This document shows positions 15,688-24,669 of a stretch of 64,000 nucleotides of DNA, piece after piece (position 1 is the first letter of the stretch; every line of letters begins with the position of its first letter). The notes beneath the pieces were generated by a model that was given only the letters and a program-made list of their open reading frames with translations, had not been told where the DNA came from and did no database searches. The stretch is from Eubacterium barkeri (GTDB lineage Bacteria; Bacillota; Clostridia; Eubacteriales; Eubacteriaceae), in the NCBI RefSeq assembly GCF_900107125.1, contig NZ_FNOU01000018.1:1-64000 (forward strand), read 5' to 3'. A program made the position numbers and the translations under genes.

Positions 15688-16569
15688 CTACAGATTACTT
15701 TGGCTGCGGTTGCTGGATTTTCGGAGGTAATTACCGATATTGGTGACGCACATGAGGGTGAGGACCAGGAAAAAGCCGGGGATCAGGATGATCCACCAGG
15801 AATTGGTCAACAGGGCCTTTTCTGATAAAGAGAGCATACTCCCCCAGGAAATAATCTCCAGGGGAAGGCCCAGACCCATAAAGCTAAGGGTGGATTCCGC
15901 CACGATGGCGCTTCGGATATTCATCACCACCATAAACATAATGGAAGAAATGAAATTAGGGGTGAGGTGATACCAAAGGATGTGGAAAAACCCGCCTCCC
16001 ATACACCGGGACGCCAGGACATACTCACTGTTTCGGATTTGCTGAACTTCGGTGCGGACGACCTTGGCGATGCTGGTCCAGCTGGTCAGCCCAATGACGA
16101 TGGAAATCGTCAGTACATTGGCCTGACCCAGGATGGCCAGGACGAGGATGGTCAGGAGCAGTCCGGGAATACTGAGGATAATATCCGTCAGGCGCATAAG
16201 CAGGGTATCCAGCCATGGGGGAGCACAGCCGCTGACGGCCCCAAAGACAATGGCGATGGCCGTGGAAATGGCTGTGGAAAAAAAGCCGATAAAGAGGGAT
16301 ATCCGGCCACCATACCAAATCATGGAGAAAATATCCCGTCCCATGGTATCCGTCCCAAAAAGATAGGTGCGGTTGGGGGCCTGATTATAATCCATGAGAT
16401 TCATGTAGGTGGGGTCCTTGGTCATAATGAGCTGGCAGAACAGGCATCCCAGCACAATCAGACCCAGGATAGCCATGGAGAGGATGGGCTTCCCTTGATA
16501 CCACTTCGGCCGGAGGACCGGCGCGGCGGGCAGCTCCTGGATGCCGACGATTTTAAAGGGATCATTCAT
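15688..16569 (-). CDS. dppC: Dipeptide/nickel ABC importer permease, DppC type
   Basis: A 293-residue inner-membrane permease of the DppC/OppC type, with an N-terminal OppC_N segment (KPILSMAILGLIVLGCLF), the family motif YLFGTDTMGRDIFSMIWYGG and five further hydrophobic helices. The cytoplasmic EAA-type loop is in the region ASRCMGGGFFHILWYHLTPN. It forms a channel with DppB. Its ATG overlaps the dppB stop by 8 bp. It is the last gene of the operon; no hairpin terminator was found after it. Confidence 0.92.
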   Translation of the reverse strand: MNDPFKIVGIQELPAAPVLRPKWYQGKPILSMAILGLIVLGCLFCQLIMTKDPTYMNLMDYNQAPNRTYLFGTDTMGRDIFSMIWYGGRISLFIGFFSTAISTAIAIVFGAVSGCAPPWLDTLLMRLTDIILSIPGLLLTILVLAILGQANVLTISIVIGLTSWTSIAKVVRTEVQQIRNSEYVLASRCMGGGFFHILWYHLTPNFISSIMFMVVMNIRSAIVAESTLSFMGLGLPLEIISWGSMLSLSEKALLTNSWWIILIPGFFLVLTLMCVTNIGNYLRKSSNRSQSNL

Positions 16570-17572
16570 GATGGCTTACCTCCGATTTTTCAGTCTGGAC
16601 GGTGGTCTTGATCCGGGGATCGATATGCTCGTTAATAGTCTGGGCAATGAGGTTGCACAGAATCACAATAACCCCGGAGAAGAGGCAGAGGAGCATGAGC
16701 AGGTTGTAGTCCTTATACCGGGCGCTTTCGTAGGAGAGCAGGCCAATACCCGGATAAGAAAACACCGTTTCCACAATAAAAGTCCCCATAAGCACATGGG
16801 GAACCGCAATGGCCATAATGCTCAAATAGGCGGGGAGGGCGCCCCGGAGGCAGTGCCGAAAGAGGATTTGCCCCTTGCTCAGGCCCTTGGACTTGGCCAG
16901 AAGCACATAGTCCGCCCGGACCTCCTCGAGGATTTTATTGCGAATCATATAGGCGTAGTACCAGAGATGCCCCATCACCACGACGGTCATGGGGAGGATG
17001 AGGTGAGCCAGGCGATCCCCAAGATCCCCCTGGTGGCCGATGGTATAGGCCCCGCTGCTGGGGAGAAGCCGGAGCTCCACAGAACAGATGAGGATGAGGA
17101 CCAAAGCAAACCAGAATTCGGGGATACAGCTGGTGAAGGTGCCAATCTTGCAAATGAGACGGTCCACCAAACCGTCCTCCTTCCAGGCGCAGAGCATCCC
17201 CAGGAGTAAGGCAAGGACAAAAATGAGGATAAAGCCGATGCCCCCCAGAATGAGGGTATTGGCCAGCCGGCCCTCCATGACCTGGACCACATCCTGCTTG
17301 TATTTATAAGAAATGCCAAAATCACCCTGGGCGGCGGATTCCAGCCACCGAAGGTACTGGACATGGATGGGGGCGGTCAGGCCCAGCTTTTCTTCGGCCC
17401 ATTGGTGCTCTGCCGGGGTCATCTTCTCCACCCGATCCCCGTAGTAGGAAACCAGGGGGTCCCCGGGAGCCAGCCGGGCGATATAAAAGACCATGATAGA
17501 GAGAACAAAGATACTCAGCAGGAAGACGAGAACCTTTTTTCCATAGTAAATGAAGGCATTGCCTTTGGGCAT
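16562..17572 (-). CDS. dppB: Dipeptide/nickel ABC importer permease, DppB type
   Basis: A 336-residue permease with the DppB/OppB opening (an N-terminal membrane helix then FYIARLAPGDPLVSYYGDR) and the EAA loop LLAKSKGLSKGQILFRHCLRG. The family-typical ETVFSYPGIGLLSYESA is near the C-terminus. Its start lies 58 bp inside the 3' end of the upstream ATPase gene, an unusually long overlap. Works with DppC, two ATPases and the lipoprotein in this operon. Confidence 0.92.
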   Translation of the reverse strand: MPKGNAFIYYGKKVLVFLLSIFVLSIMVFYIARLAPGDPLVSYYGDRVEKMTPAEHQWAEEKLGLTAPIHVQYLRWLESAAQGDFGISYKYKQDVVQVMEGRLANTLILGGIGFILIFVLALLLGMLCAWKEDGLVDRLICKIGTFTSCIPEFWFALVLILICSVELRLLPSSGAYTIGHQGDLGDRLAHLILPMTVVVMGHLWYYAYMIRNKILEEVRADYVLLAKSKGLSKGQILFRHCLRGALPAYLSIMAIAVPHVLMGTFIVETVFSYPGIGLLSYESARYKDYNLLMLLCLFSGVIVILCNLIAQTINEHIDPRIKTTVQTEKSEVSHHE

Positions 17573-18474
17573 CCCGTGGCCCCCCTTTCTGTTAAAATAT
17601 AGTGATCCGGTCCGACGGCTTCCATCACCCCCTGGGAATGGAAACCCGGAGGAGAGAAGGCCCCCATCTGCCGGGCCCGTTCCCGGAGGGGATCAGGTTT
17701 AGGAATAGCGGAAAGCAGGGCCTGGGTGTAGGGGTGCATGGGATTGTTAAACAGCACCGCCGTGGGCGCAATCTCCACCAGCTTCCCCGAGACCATCACA
17801 CCCACCCGGTCACACAGGTATTCCACCATGGCCAAATCGTGGGCGATAAATAAAAAGGTAAAGCCGTGCTCCTCCTGAAGATGCTTAAAGAGATTGACGA
17901 TTTGGGCCTGGATGGAAACATCCAGGGAGGCAATGGGTTCGTCGGCAACCAGCAGCTCCGGGTTCATGGAGAGGGCCCGGGCAATGGCCACCCGCTGACG
18001 CTGTCCCCCGGAAAGCTCCGAGGGGTAAAGGTCCAGGGTACCTGTATCCAGGCCCACAGTCCGGAGCTGGAATTCGGCCTCAGCCCGGGCGGAGCCCCGG
18101 GGATAGGGGATGTGATTAATTTTCATGGGCTCGGTGATAATATCTGCCACCCGCATTCGTTGGTTGAGACTGGAGTTTGAATCCTGAAAAATAAGCTGCC
18201 GCTTTGTATTCAGGATTTTTTTGTGCTGCCGAAGGGATTTGGGATCTCCAAGGTCGATACCCTTGAAGCGGATTTGCCCCGGGGCGGGACGATAGAGATT
18301 CATGATACATCGGGCAACCGTGGATTTACCGGAGCCGGATTCGCCCACCAATCCAAAAATTTCCCCCCGGGGAATGGTGAAGGAAATGTTATCCACCGCC
18401 GGAATAACCTGTTTTTTAGTCAGGGGGAAGGTATGGGTGAGGCCGTTAACGTCTAAAATCGATTCAGTGGTCAT
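17515..18474 (-). CDS. dppF: Dipeptide/nickel ABC importer ATPase, DppF type
   Basis: A 319-residue ATPase, started at the ATG of MTTESILDVNGL (18474), because GGAGGTG lies just before it; the upstream TTG falls within that ribosome site. It carries Walker A GESGSGKST, signature LSGGQRQR, Walker B LLVADEPIASLD, and the C-terminal oligopeptide-transporter extension (HPYTQALLSAIPKP). The final residues run past the usual end and overlap dppB by 58 bp. Overlaps dppD by 11 bp. Confidence 0.92.
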   Translation of the reverse strand: MTTESILDVNGLTHTFPLTKKQVIPAVDNISFTIPRGEIFGLVGESGSGKSTVARCIMNLYRPAPGQIRFKGIDLGDPKSLRQHKKILNTKRQLIFQDSNSSLNQRMRVADIITEPMKINHIPYPRGSARAEAEFQLRTVGLDTGTLDLYPSELSGGQRQRVAIARALSMNPELLVADEPIASLDVSIQAQIVNLFKHLQEEHGFTFLFIAHDLAMVEYLCDRVGVMVSGKLVEIAPTAVLFNNPMHPYTQALLSAIPKPDPLRERARQMGAFSPPGFHSQGVMEAVGPDHYILTERGATGCPKAMPSFTMEKRFSSSC

Positions 18475-19480
18475 GGGGTGCACCTCCAATGGGGGGCGTA
18501 ATCTTGGGTGCCCGGGGGTCTAAAAGCCAGGTGGCCGCGTAGTGGGTATCGGTGATTTTAAAAAGTGGTGGTTCCTCCACATAATCGATGGCCAGGGCGT
18601 ATTCGTTCCGGGGGGCGAAGGCATCCCCCGGGGGTGGGTTAATTAAGGATGGGGGCATTCCGGGAATGGTGTAAAGCCGGTCAGCTCCCTGGCACAGGGC
18701 CGGGAGGGAGCGCAGCAGCCCCCAGGTATAGGGGTGTCGGGGACTGTAGTACACTTCCTCGGCCCGTCCGATTTCAACAATCTTTCCGGCGTACATCACC
18801 GCCACCCGATTGGCCACCCGGGCCACAACCCCTAAATCGTGGGAGACCAGGATGGTGGCTGTGCCCAGCCGGGTCTGTATATCTAACAGCAAATCTAAAA
18901 TCTGGGCCTGGATGGTGACATCCAGGGCTGTGGTCGGCTCGTCCGCCAAGAGGATTTCTGGATTTCCGGCTAGGGCGATGGCCATGACACTGCGCTGGCG
19001 CATTCCTCCGGAAAAATTATAGGGGTAGAGGGCCATGCGCTCCCGAGGGTGCTCAATGCCCACCAGCTCCATCAGGGCGATGATCTGGTGCTCCAGGGCC
19101 TCCCGGGTCAGATGGGGTGTATGGATGAGGATGGCCTCGGCAATCTGCTTTCCAATGGTCATGGTGGGGTTCAGGGCCGTCATGGGGTCCTGGAAGACCA
19201 TGGCCAGCTGATTTCCCCGGAGTTTTTGGAGCTCCCGTTCCTTTAGGTGGGTAATGTCCTGGCCCTTTAAGCGGATACTGCCGGATTTGATGGCAGCAGT
19301 ATCCGGCAGCAGCCCCATGAGGGTTTTGCACATCACGCTTTTGCCGCAGCCGGATTCCCCTACCACCGCCAGAATTTCCCCTGGGGCAAGGTCAAAGTCA
19401 ATGCCCCGGAGGGCCTGAACCTCACCCTGGGGGGTGTGAAAGCTGACCGACAGGTTCTGAACCTGTAGTAATGAGGGCAT
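18464..19480 (-). CDS. dppD: Dipeptide/nickel ABC importer ATPase, DppD type
   Basis: A 338-residue ATPase from ATG 19480 (MPSLLQVQNLSVSF). A longer open frame exists upstream, but it overlaps the lipoprotein gene and is not protein-like. It shows Walker A GESGCGKSV, signature FSGGMRQR, Walker B LLADEPTTALD and the C-terminal HPYTWGLLRSLP segment of this subfamily. It begins 4 bp after the lipoprotein stop, so it is the second gene of the operon, pairing with DppF. Confidence 0.92.
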   Translation of the reverse strand: MPSLLQVQNLSVSFHTPQGEVQALRGIDFDLAPGEILAVVGESGCGKSVMCKTLMGLLPDTAAIKSGSIRLKGQDITHLKERELQKLRGNQLAMVFQDPMTALNPTMTIGKQIAEAILIHTPHLTREALEHQIIALMELVGIEHPRERMALYPYNFSGGMRQRSVMAIALAGNPEILLADEPTTALDVTIQAQILDLLLDIQTRLGTATILVSHDLGVVARVANRVAVMYAGKIVEIGRAEEVYYSPRHPYTWGLLRSLPALCQGADRLYTIPGMPPSLINPPPGDAFAPRNEYALAIDYVEEPPLFKITDTHYAATWLLDPRAPKITPPIGGAPHDH

Positions 19481-19484
19481 GAAT

Positions 19485-21026
19485 TTATTCCGCCAGGGTC
19501 CAGTCGGCAATATTCCAGAAAATGCCGACGCCATGGTGCCCCATGACCGTGTCCGGGGAAATGCCCTGGACGGTATTGTTAGCCACGTAGTTGGCATCGA
19601 TGTAGCAGATAAAGGTATAGGGCGGATCACTGGCCAGGGCCGTCTGGAAGGCATCGTAGGCGGCCTTACGGACTGCGGGATCATCAGATTGACGGGCTTC
19701 GAGCAAATATTGGTCCACTAAGGGATTGGAATAGCTGGAGTAATTGGCCCCCTTATCCGTCCCAAAGATTTTGTAGGTATGGTCATCGGCATCAAAGGGA
19801 CTGCCCCAGCCGATAAGATAGGCCATCTGTCCATTCCAGTCCACCTTTTCAGGAATGTCCACCGTCACATCGATCCCGATTTCCTTGAGCTGCTGGGCAG
19901 CGGCCTGGGCGATATCCACCCGGACCTGATCTCCGGCACCGACGCTGAGGACAAAGCCCAGCTTTTCATTATGTCGGTAATAAAACCCGTCATCCCCCTT
20001 CTTGCAGCCAGCCGCCTCAAGGAGGGCCTTGGCCTTTTCCGGGTTGTAGTCGTAATGCTCCACGCTGGCGTTATTGTAGATATTGCGCTGGAGGGGGCCG
20101 TAGGCCGCCATGCCCTGTCCTAAGAGCACCGCATCAATGATGGCCTGGCGATTGATCCCGTAGTTGATGGCCGGGATGATATCCTTATTCTTCTGCCAAT
20201 AGGTGTTGGCAAAATTGTACATAATTCCCCGATAATCCGCCGTTTTAAGATCGTAAACGGTAAAGCCCTCCTTGCCCTGGAAGGACTGGGCATCCTTGGG
20301 TGTCAGCAGGGCTAAATCCAGCTCCCCGGATTCCATCTGAATGGCCTTGGCATTATCATCATCGACAATCTTAAAGATCACCTTGCCAATATGGGGGGCA
20401 CCCTTGAAATAATCCGTATTTTTCACCAGGGTGATGGCCTGGCCCTTGGTCCAGTTTTCAATTTTATAGGGACCGGTTCCCACGGGGTTTCTAAAGAAAT
20501 CGGATTCCTGCATATCCTGGCCCTCTAAAAGATGCTTGGGTAAAACGGCCATGGTCATATAATCTAAGAAAGCCACGTTGGGGGCGTCCAGCTGGAAGGT
20601 AATGGTGTTTTTATCCACCACCGTGATTTTTTGCACATCCTCGTAGTTCGGGGCGTTTTCCGAAGCGTTCTCAGGGTCCATGATGGCTTCGATGGTAAAT
20701 TTAACATCCTCGGCAGTAAAGGGTTCGCCATCCTGCCATTTTACCCCGTCCACCAGGTGGAAGGTGTAGGTATTGGAGGCTGTGTCGAATTCCCAGCTTT
20801 TGGCCAGGCTGGGAACCACCTTGTTTTCACCGTCGTGGGCGGTGAGGCCGTTAAAAATCAAGACATTGATTTCCCCGTGTTCGTCCATGGCCGGATTAAT
20901 TCGGGTATAGTCCCCACTACCATAGACCAAAGTATCCGGTTCGGTATTCAGGTTTGTGCTTTTACCGCAGGCCCCAAAGCCCAGGGCCATGGCGAGCACC
21001 AACAGGGTTGCTAAAATTCGTTTCAT
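19485..21026 (-). CDS. dppA: Family 5 substrate-binding lipoprotein of the Dpp-type importer
   Basis: A 513-residue extracellular binding protein. The start is ATG 21026 (MKRILATLLV) after GAGGAGGAATTT. The signal peptide ends at a lipobox (ALGFGAC). The mature protein shows family 5 signatures such as LAKSWEFD, VKWQDGEPFTAEDVKFTIEAI and NPVGTGPYKI. Peptides, nickel or metal chelates are all possible ligands for this family; sequence alone does not decide. First gene of the operon, directly behind a good promoter. Confidence 0.9.
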   Translation of the reverse strand: MKRILATLLVLAMALGFGACGKSTNLNTEPDTLVYGSGDYTRINPAMDEHGEINVLIFNGLTAHDGENKVVPSLAKSWEFDTASNTYTFHLVDGVKWQDGEPFTAEDVKFTIEAIMDPENASENAPNYEDVQKITVVDKNTITFQLDAPNVAFLDYMTMAVLPKHLLEGQDMQESDFFRNPVGTGPYKIENWTKGQAITLVKNTDYFKGAPHIGKVIFKIVDDDNAKAIQMESGELDLALLTPKDAQSFQGKEGFTVYDLKTADYRGIMYNFANTYWQKNKDIIPAINYGINRQAIIDAVLLGQGMAAYGPLQRNIYNNASVEHYDYNPEKAKALLEAAGCKKGDDGFYYRHNEKLGFVLSVGAGDQVRVDIAQAAAQQLKEIGIDVTVDIPEKVDWNGQMAYLIGWGSPFDADDHTYKIFGTDKGANYSSYSNPLVDQYLLEARQSDDPAVRKAAYDAFQTALASDPPYTFICYIDANYVANNTVQGISPDTVMGHHGVGIFWNIADWTLAE

Positions 21027-21063
21027 AAATTCCTCCTCTGTTACATATTTAACGTTCATTTGC

Positions 21064-21091
21064 AGTATAACAGAGGATAGGACGTTTACAA
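21064..21091 (-). promoter_or_regulatory. Promoter of the dpp-type operon
   Basis: On the minus strand TTGTAA (21086-21091) is separated by 16 bp from TATACT (21064-21069), about 40 bp upstream of the lipoprotein start. The Crp/Fnr-type gene upstream reads in the same direction; no clear Crp or Fnr palindrome is visible here. Confidence 0.6.
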
Positions 21092-21127
21092 GCCCCCGAT
21101 GGGGTGATTTTTTTAGGATCGCTAACT

Positions 21128-21814
21128 TTATTGGCGGTGGGACGGGGCGTGAAGGGTGAAATGGTTGCGGTGTACCGTAATGAGCCCCTCCTTACTCATA
21201 CGGGACAGCTCCGCTGACAGAGCACTGCGGTCCACGGCTAAATAGTCCGCCAGCCCCTGACGATTGTAGGGGATGGTGAAGGTGGGACTCCCGACATGGG
21301 TGGCCTGGGCAGAAAGGTAGGACAGGACCTTCAGACGGATGGTCCGTTTAGAGGAATGCTCAATTTTTCGGGTGAGTCCCAGGGTCTTTCGAGAGAGGAC
21401 GGTGATGAGGTTTCGGCTTAGAAAGGGCTGCCAGGTGCAGTGTCTGGTATCATCCAAAAGGCAGTCCACCCGCAGGAATAAAATGAGGGAATCCTCCACC
21501 GCTGTGGCGGTCACATCCATGGGCTCGTCGGGGAGACAGGCGTAGACTTCACCCACAATCTGCCCCGGGCCGGATTGCCCCAGGAGAATCCGGTTACCCC
21601 AGTAGTCCTCCTTGGAGAGCGCCACCCCACCGGAGAGGACAAAGCCCAGCTCCACAGAGGGGACTCCAACCTCAAAAAGACGGCTACCCTTAGCGCAGGC
21701 CTTTACCCGGGCACCCAGGCAGGAAAGGGCCTGGGACAAGTGATCCGGGGGAATACTGCGAAATAAAGGGGAGTGGGTTAATAATTCAAAGTGATCCGGG
21801 GTGAGATTCGTCAT
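21128..21814 (-). CDS. Crp/Fnr-family transcriptional regulator
   Basis: A 228-residue regulator from ATG 21814, preceded by AGGAGGCCCTCCC. The N-terminal cyclic-nucleotide-binding-like domain (about 10-130) contains LFEVGVPSVELGFVLSG. The C-terminal winged helix includes NRQGLADYLAVDRSALSAELSRM. It has no N-terminal Cys cluster, so it is not a classic oxygen-sensing FNR. It is immediately upstream of the dpp-type operon and near a ferredoxin-like gene; either could be a target, which is inference. Confidence 0.88.
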   Translation of the reverse strand: MTNLTPDHFELLTHSPLFRSIPPDHLSQALSCLGARVKACAKGSRLFEVGVPSVELGFVLSGGVALSKEDYWGNRILLGQSGPGQIVGEVYACLPDEPMDVTATAVEDSLILFLRVDCLLDDTRHCTWQPFLSRNLITVLSRKTLGLTRKIEHSSKRTIRLKVLSYLSAQATHVGSPTFTIPYNRQGLADYLAVDRSALSAELSRMSKEGLITVHRNHFTLHAPSHRQ

Positions 21815-21845
21815 GGGAGGGCCTCCTGGTTTTGAAAGGTGCGAT

Positions 21846-22394
21846 CTAAGCCATATGGGATAGGGGAACGATGGGAAGGGGTGGGTTTTGGGCTGCCGCC
21901 AATGGCCGCTCCAGCCAGCACACATCCTCCCAATGGCCGTGCTTGTAGCCACAGCCTGAAAAACGGCCAACCATTTTGAAACCAAAGGCGTTATGGAAGG
22001 CGATACTGCCGGTATTGCTTCCGGTGATACAGGCGTAGGCCCGGGTAAAATTTTGGGTGGTCAAAAGACCAAGGAGCTCGTGGTATAAAGCCCGGCCAAT
22101 ACCCTGACCCCAGGCATCCTGACTCAGATAGATGGTGGTTTCCACCGCCCAATCGTAGGCTGGCCGGCCCCTGAGGGCACCTCCATAGGCGTAACCCACA
22201 GGCTGTCCATTCATTTCGGCCACCAGATAGGGGTAGGTCTCTAAGGTGTGGCAAATTCGGGCCCTAAAGGCAGCCAGATCCGGAATCTCGGTTTCAAAGG
22301 AGGCCGAGGATGCAGTGATATAGGGGCGGTATATGTTGAGAAGGGCTTCGGCATCCCCGGGGGCTGCCATTCGCAGATTTAATGTATGATTCAT
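21846..22394 (-). CDS. Phosphinothricin-type GNAT acetyltransferase
   Basis: A 182-residue protein from ATG 22394 (CAGGAGTTTT upstream). A much longer open frame extends across the divergent gene but is a shadow. It follows the Pat/Bar subfamily closely: LNIYRPYITASSASFETE, YAYGGALRGRPAYDWAVETT, and the acetyl-CoA loop QDAWGQGIGRALY, ending with GFKMVGRFSGCGYKHGHWED. These enzymes acetylate phosphinothricin-like or methionine-derivative amines. Natural substrate unknown. Confidence 0.9.
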   Translation of the reverse strand: MNHTLNLRMAAPGDAEALLNIYRPYITASSASFETEIPDLAAFRARICHTLETYPYLVAEMNGQPVGYAYGGALRGRPAYDWAVETTIYLSQDAWGQGIGRALYHELLGLLTTQNFTRAYACITGSNTGSIAFHNAFGFKMVGRFSGCGYKHGHWEDVCWLERPLAAAQNPPLPIVPLSHMA

Positions 22395-22490
22395 CTTAAA
22401 ACTCCTGTAATGTTGTAAAAACAACCGATTGATGCCCTTAAGTTTAGTATAATGGGAACATAAAATCAAGTACAAAGAGGAGGACTTAAT

Positions 22491-23240
22491 ATGATCCGAA
22501 GAATTATACAAATCGATGAGGGAAAATGCAATGGCTGTGGAGCCTGTGCCGATGCCTGCCACGAAGGCGCCATTGGGATGGTCGACGGCGTTGCGAAGCT
22601 GCTGCGGGATGACTATTGTGACGGGCTGGGGGATTGCCTGCCCACCTGTCCCACTGGAGCCATTACCTTTGTGGAGCGGGAGGCCGATGCCTACGACGAA
22701 GCGGCCGTCCAGGCCAATATGGAGGCCAGGAAGGCTCAGTCCAAAGCTCCCTTCAATGTCCAGGGAGAAGCCCTGCCCTGTGGCTGCCCCGGCAGCCAGT
22801 CCCGGGCCATTCACCGGGATGCGCCAGCGGCTTCGACTGCTCCGGTCGCCCCGGTCGCAGCAGGTCCGGCCCCTGCAGAGCTGGGTAATTGGCCGGTTCA
22901 GATTAAGCTGGCCCCCGTCAATGCTCCCTACTTCGACGGTGCCAAGCTCCTGGTGGCGGCGGATTGTACCGCCTATGCCTACGGCAATTTCCACCGGGAT
23001 TTCATTAAAGATAAGGTGACCCTCATCGGCTGTCCAAAGCTGGATATGGTGGACTATGCCGAAAAGCTCACCGCCATCATTGCCCAAAATGACATCAAAA
23101 GCCTGACGGTGGTGCGGATGGAAGTCCCCTGCTGCGGTGGGATTGAGAATGCGGTGAAGCAGGCACTTCAGAATAGTGGGAAGATGATACCCTGGCAAGT
23201 TGTGGTTATAGGGACAGATGGGCGGATACTGGATCGGTAG
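22491..23240 (+). CDS. 2[4Fe-4S] ferredoxin-domain protein with extra Cys region
   Basis: A 249-residue protein. The N-terminus has two cluster motifs: CNGCGACADACHEGAI and CDGLGDCLPTCPTGAI, the second with the irregular spacing of this family. A middle Ala/Pro-rich linker (about 100-135) includes CGCPGSQSR. The C-terminal half (about 138-249) has VAADCTAYAY, LIGCPKLDMVDY and VPCCGGIENAV, as in corrinoid- or hydrogenase-type accessory ferredoxins of Clostridia. Probably a cytoplasmic electron carrier or metal-sensing protein; the exact role is unknown. Divergent from the acetyltransferase. Confidence 0.82.
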   Translation: MIRRIIQIDEGKCNGCGACADACHEGAIGMVDGVAKLLRDDYCDGLGDCLPTCPTGAITFVEREADAYDEAAVQANMEARKAQSKAPFNVQGEALPCGCPGSQSRAIHRDAPAASTAPVAPVAAGPAPAELGNWPVQIKLAPVNAPYFDGAKLLVAADCTAYAYGNFHRDFIKDKVTLIGCPKLDMVDYAEKLTAIIAQNDIKSLTVVRMEVPCCGGIENAVKQALQNSGKMIPWQVVVIGTDGRILDR

Positions 23241-23268
23241 ACGCCGTGCTATTCGCTCCGCTTCTTGT

Positions 23269-23296
23269 GAAAAGCCTTAGCAATAGGGCTTTTTTC
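23269..23296 (+). terminator. Terminator after the ferredoxin-domain gene
   Basis: Short stem aaaagcc / gggctttttt with a small loop, ending in a T-run. Confidence 0.75.
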
Positions 23297-23328
23297 TATT
23301 TCAGCTTCTTTTTATTGTTTAAAAAAGG

Positions 23329-23337
23329 TGGTATAAT
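23329..23337 (+). promoter_or_regulatory. Extended -10 promoter of the small Cys protein gene
   Basis: TGG-TATAAT forms an extended -10 element in an AT-rich region about 75 bp before the next gene. No convincing -35 box is present, as is common for extended -10 promoters. Confidence 0.5.
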
Positions 23338-23410
23338 AAAAATATTCTAAAAGTCAGATTATCCTTTCAGTAATTATTTTTTAATATTCATTAGAAACGA
23401 GGTGAATTTC

Positions 23411-23602
23411 ATGTCAACCTGCGACAATACCCGTCCCTGTCCCTGCACCGCCAATTGTGGGCGCCACGGCAAATGCTGTGACTGTGTGGCCCACCATCGG
23501 GACAAGGGACAGCTTCCCGGATGTTTCTTCAGCACAGAGGGGGAAGCCCTCCATGACCGGAACCTTTCGGTATTTTTGAAGGACCGGGGAATAACCCAAT
23601 AA
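23411..23602 (+). CDS. Small Cys-rich DUF6485-like protein
   Basis: A 63-residue protein with eight cysteines: CPCTANCGRHGKCCDCVAHH, followed later by LPGCFF. Start ATG 23411 follows GAGGTGA; an in-frame GTG nine bases earlier is less likely. The pattern matches a small uncharacterised family common in Clostridia, thought to bind metal because of the paired cysteines. It precedes the DHH phosphoesterase gene by about 40 bp in the same direction, so they are probably cotranscribed. Confidence 0.75.
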   Translation: MSTCDNTRPCPCTANCGRHGKCCDCVAHHRDKGQLPGCFFSTEGEALHDRNLSVFLKDRGITQ

Positions 23603-23641
23603 AGCTTGCGGCAGAAAAAGAAAAAAGAAAAAGGTGAGAGA

Positions 23642-24562
23642 ATGCGTTTAGTCACACGTTCAGATTTTGACGGCTTGGCCTGCGGTGCCCTCCTAAAGGA
23701 AGCGGGCATCATCGACCATTGGAAATTTGCCCATCCCAAGGATCTACAGGATGGCTTGGTACCCGTTGATGGAGATGATTGTCTGGCCAATGTACCCTAT
23801 GTACCGGGGTGCGGCCTGTGGTTCGACCATCATTCCAGCGAGTACGAGCGCCTGGAGCTAGCGGGAAAATACAAGGGGGAAAGCCGAATTGCGCCTTCCT
23901 GTGCCCGGATCATTTACGACTATTACGGAGGGGAGGAACGGTTCCCTCAGTTTACGGAAATGATGGCGGCGGTGGATAAAGTGGATTCTGCCAACCTGAC
24001 CATTGATGAAATCCAAAATCCCACAGGATGGATTTTAATTGGTTATCTGATGGACCCCCGGACCGGGCTGGGGCGTTGGCGGGATTTTACCATCTCCAAT
24101 TATCAGCTCATGGAAAAACTTATTGATGCCTGTCGGACCATGACTACCGATGACATCTTAGCCCTCCCCGATGTGGTGGAACGCATCGAGCTATACCAGG
24201 AACAGACCACGAAGTTTGTTGAAATGGTTAAGGCCCATACCCGGACCCAGGGGAAGGTGATTATTTCGGACCTCCGGGGAGTAGACCCCATTTACTCCGG
24301 GAATCGTTTTATGATTTACAGCATGTACCCGGAGCAGAACATCTCGGCCTGGATTGTCAGTGGCCGTGGCGGGCAGGGCTGCAGTGCGGCTGTGGGCTAC
24401 AGTATTTTAAACGACACTGCTACCCTTGACGTGGGGAGTCTGATGTTAAAATACCAAGGTGGCGGACACCGGCGGGTGGGCACCTGCCAATTTTCGGATG
24501 AAACCATGGAGACCGGGTTATCGGCTATGTTGGATGAATTGTGTGCTTTGGCGAATGAATAA
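23642..24562 (+). CDS. DHH-family phosphoesterase (exopolyphosphatase-like)
   Basis: A 306-residue protein of the DHH/DHHA1 phosphoesterase group. The start ATG 23642 is placed by AAAGGTGAG. N-terminal motifs: RSDFDGLACGALL and LWFDHHSSEYE (metal-binding DHH). The C-terminal DHHA1 part has the nucleotide-binding GGGHRRVGTC. Such proteins hydrolyse small phosphodiesters, oligonucleotides or polyphosphate in the cytoplasm with Mn2+. Substrate cannot be fixed from sequence. Intact; followed by a terminator. Confidence 0.85.
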   Translation: MRLVTRSDFDGLACGALLKEAGIIDHWKFAHPKDLQDGLVPVDGDDCLANVPYVPGCGLWFDHHSSEYERLELAGKYKGESRIAPSCARIIYDYYGGEERFPQFTEMMAAVDKVDSANLTIDEIQNPTGWILIGYLMDPRTGLGRWRDFTISNYQLMEKLIDACRTMTTDDILALPDVVERIELYQEQTTKFVEMVKAHTRTQGKVIISDLRGVDPIYSGNRFMIYSMYPEQNISAWIVSGRGGQGCSAAVGYSILNDTATLDVGSLMLKYQGGGHRRVGTCQFSDETMETGLSAMLDELCALANE

Positions 24563-24573
24563 ATAACAGATAT

Positions 24574-24604
24574 CACCCTGGAGGGTTTTCCAGGGTGTTT
24601 TTTA
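24574..24604 (+). terminator. Terminator after DHH gene
   Basis: Perfect stem caccctgga / tccagggtg followed by seven T. Confidence 0.9.
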
Positions 24605-24669
24605 AAGGTAACTTGTTGACGATTGCACTTTATTATGGGAAAGAAACCCTTAGAAAAAAAACCATCCTA

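Noticed and set aside
15967-16611. Long plus-strand frames opposite the DppB/DppC genes
   Set aside because: Mirror frames of conserved permease genes, low-complexity H/D/G-rich composition.
18464-19684. Longer DppD start at 19684
   Set aside because: The extra N-terminal 68 residues are antisense-like sequence within the lipoprotein gene; the ATG at 19480 opens a normal ATPase.
21846-23198. 450-residue minus-strand protein
   Set aside because: Only the last part (from 22394) is protein-like; the upstream half is antisense to the ferredoxin-domain gene.
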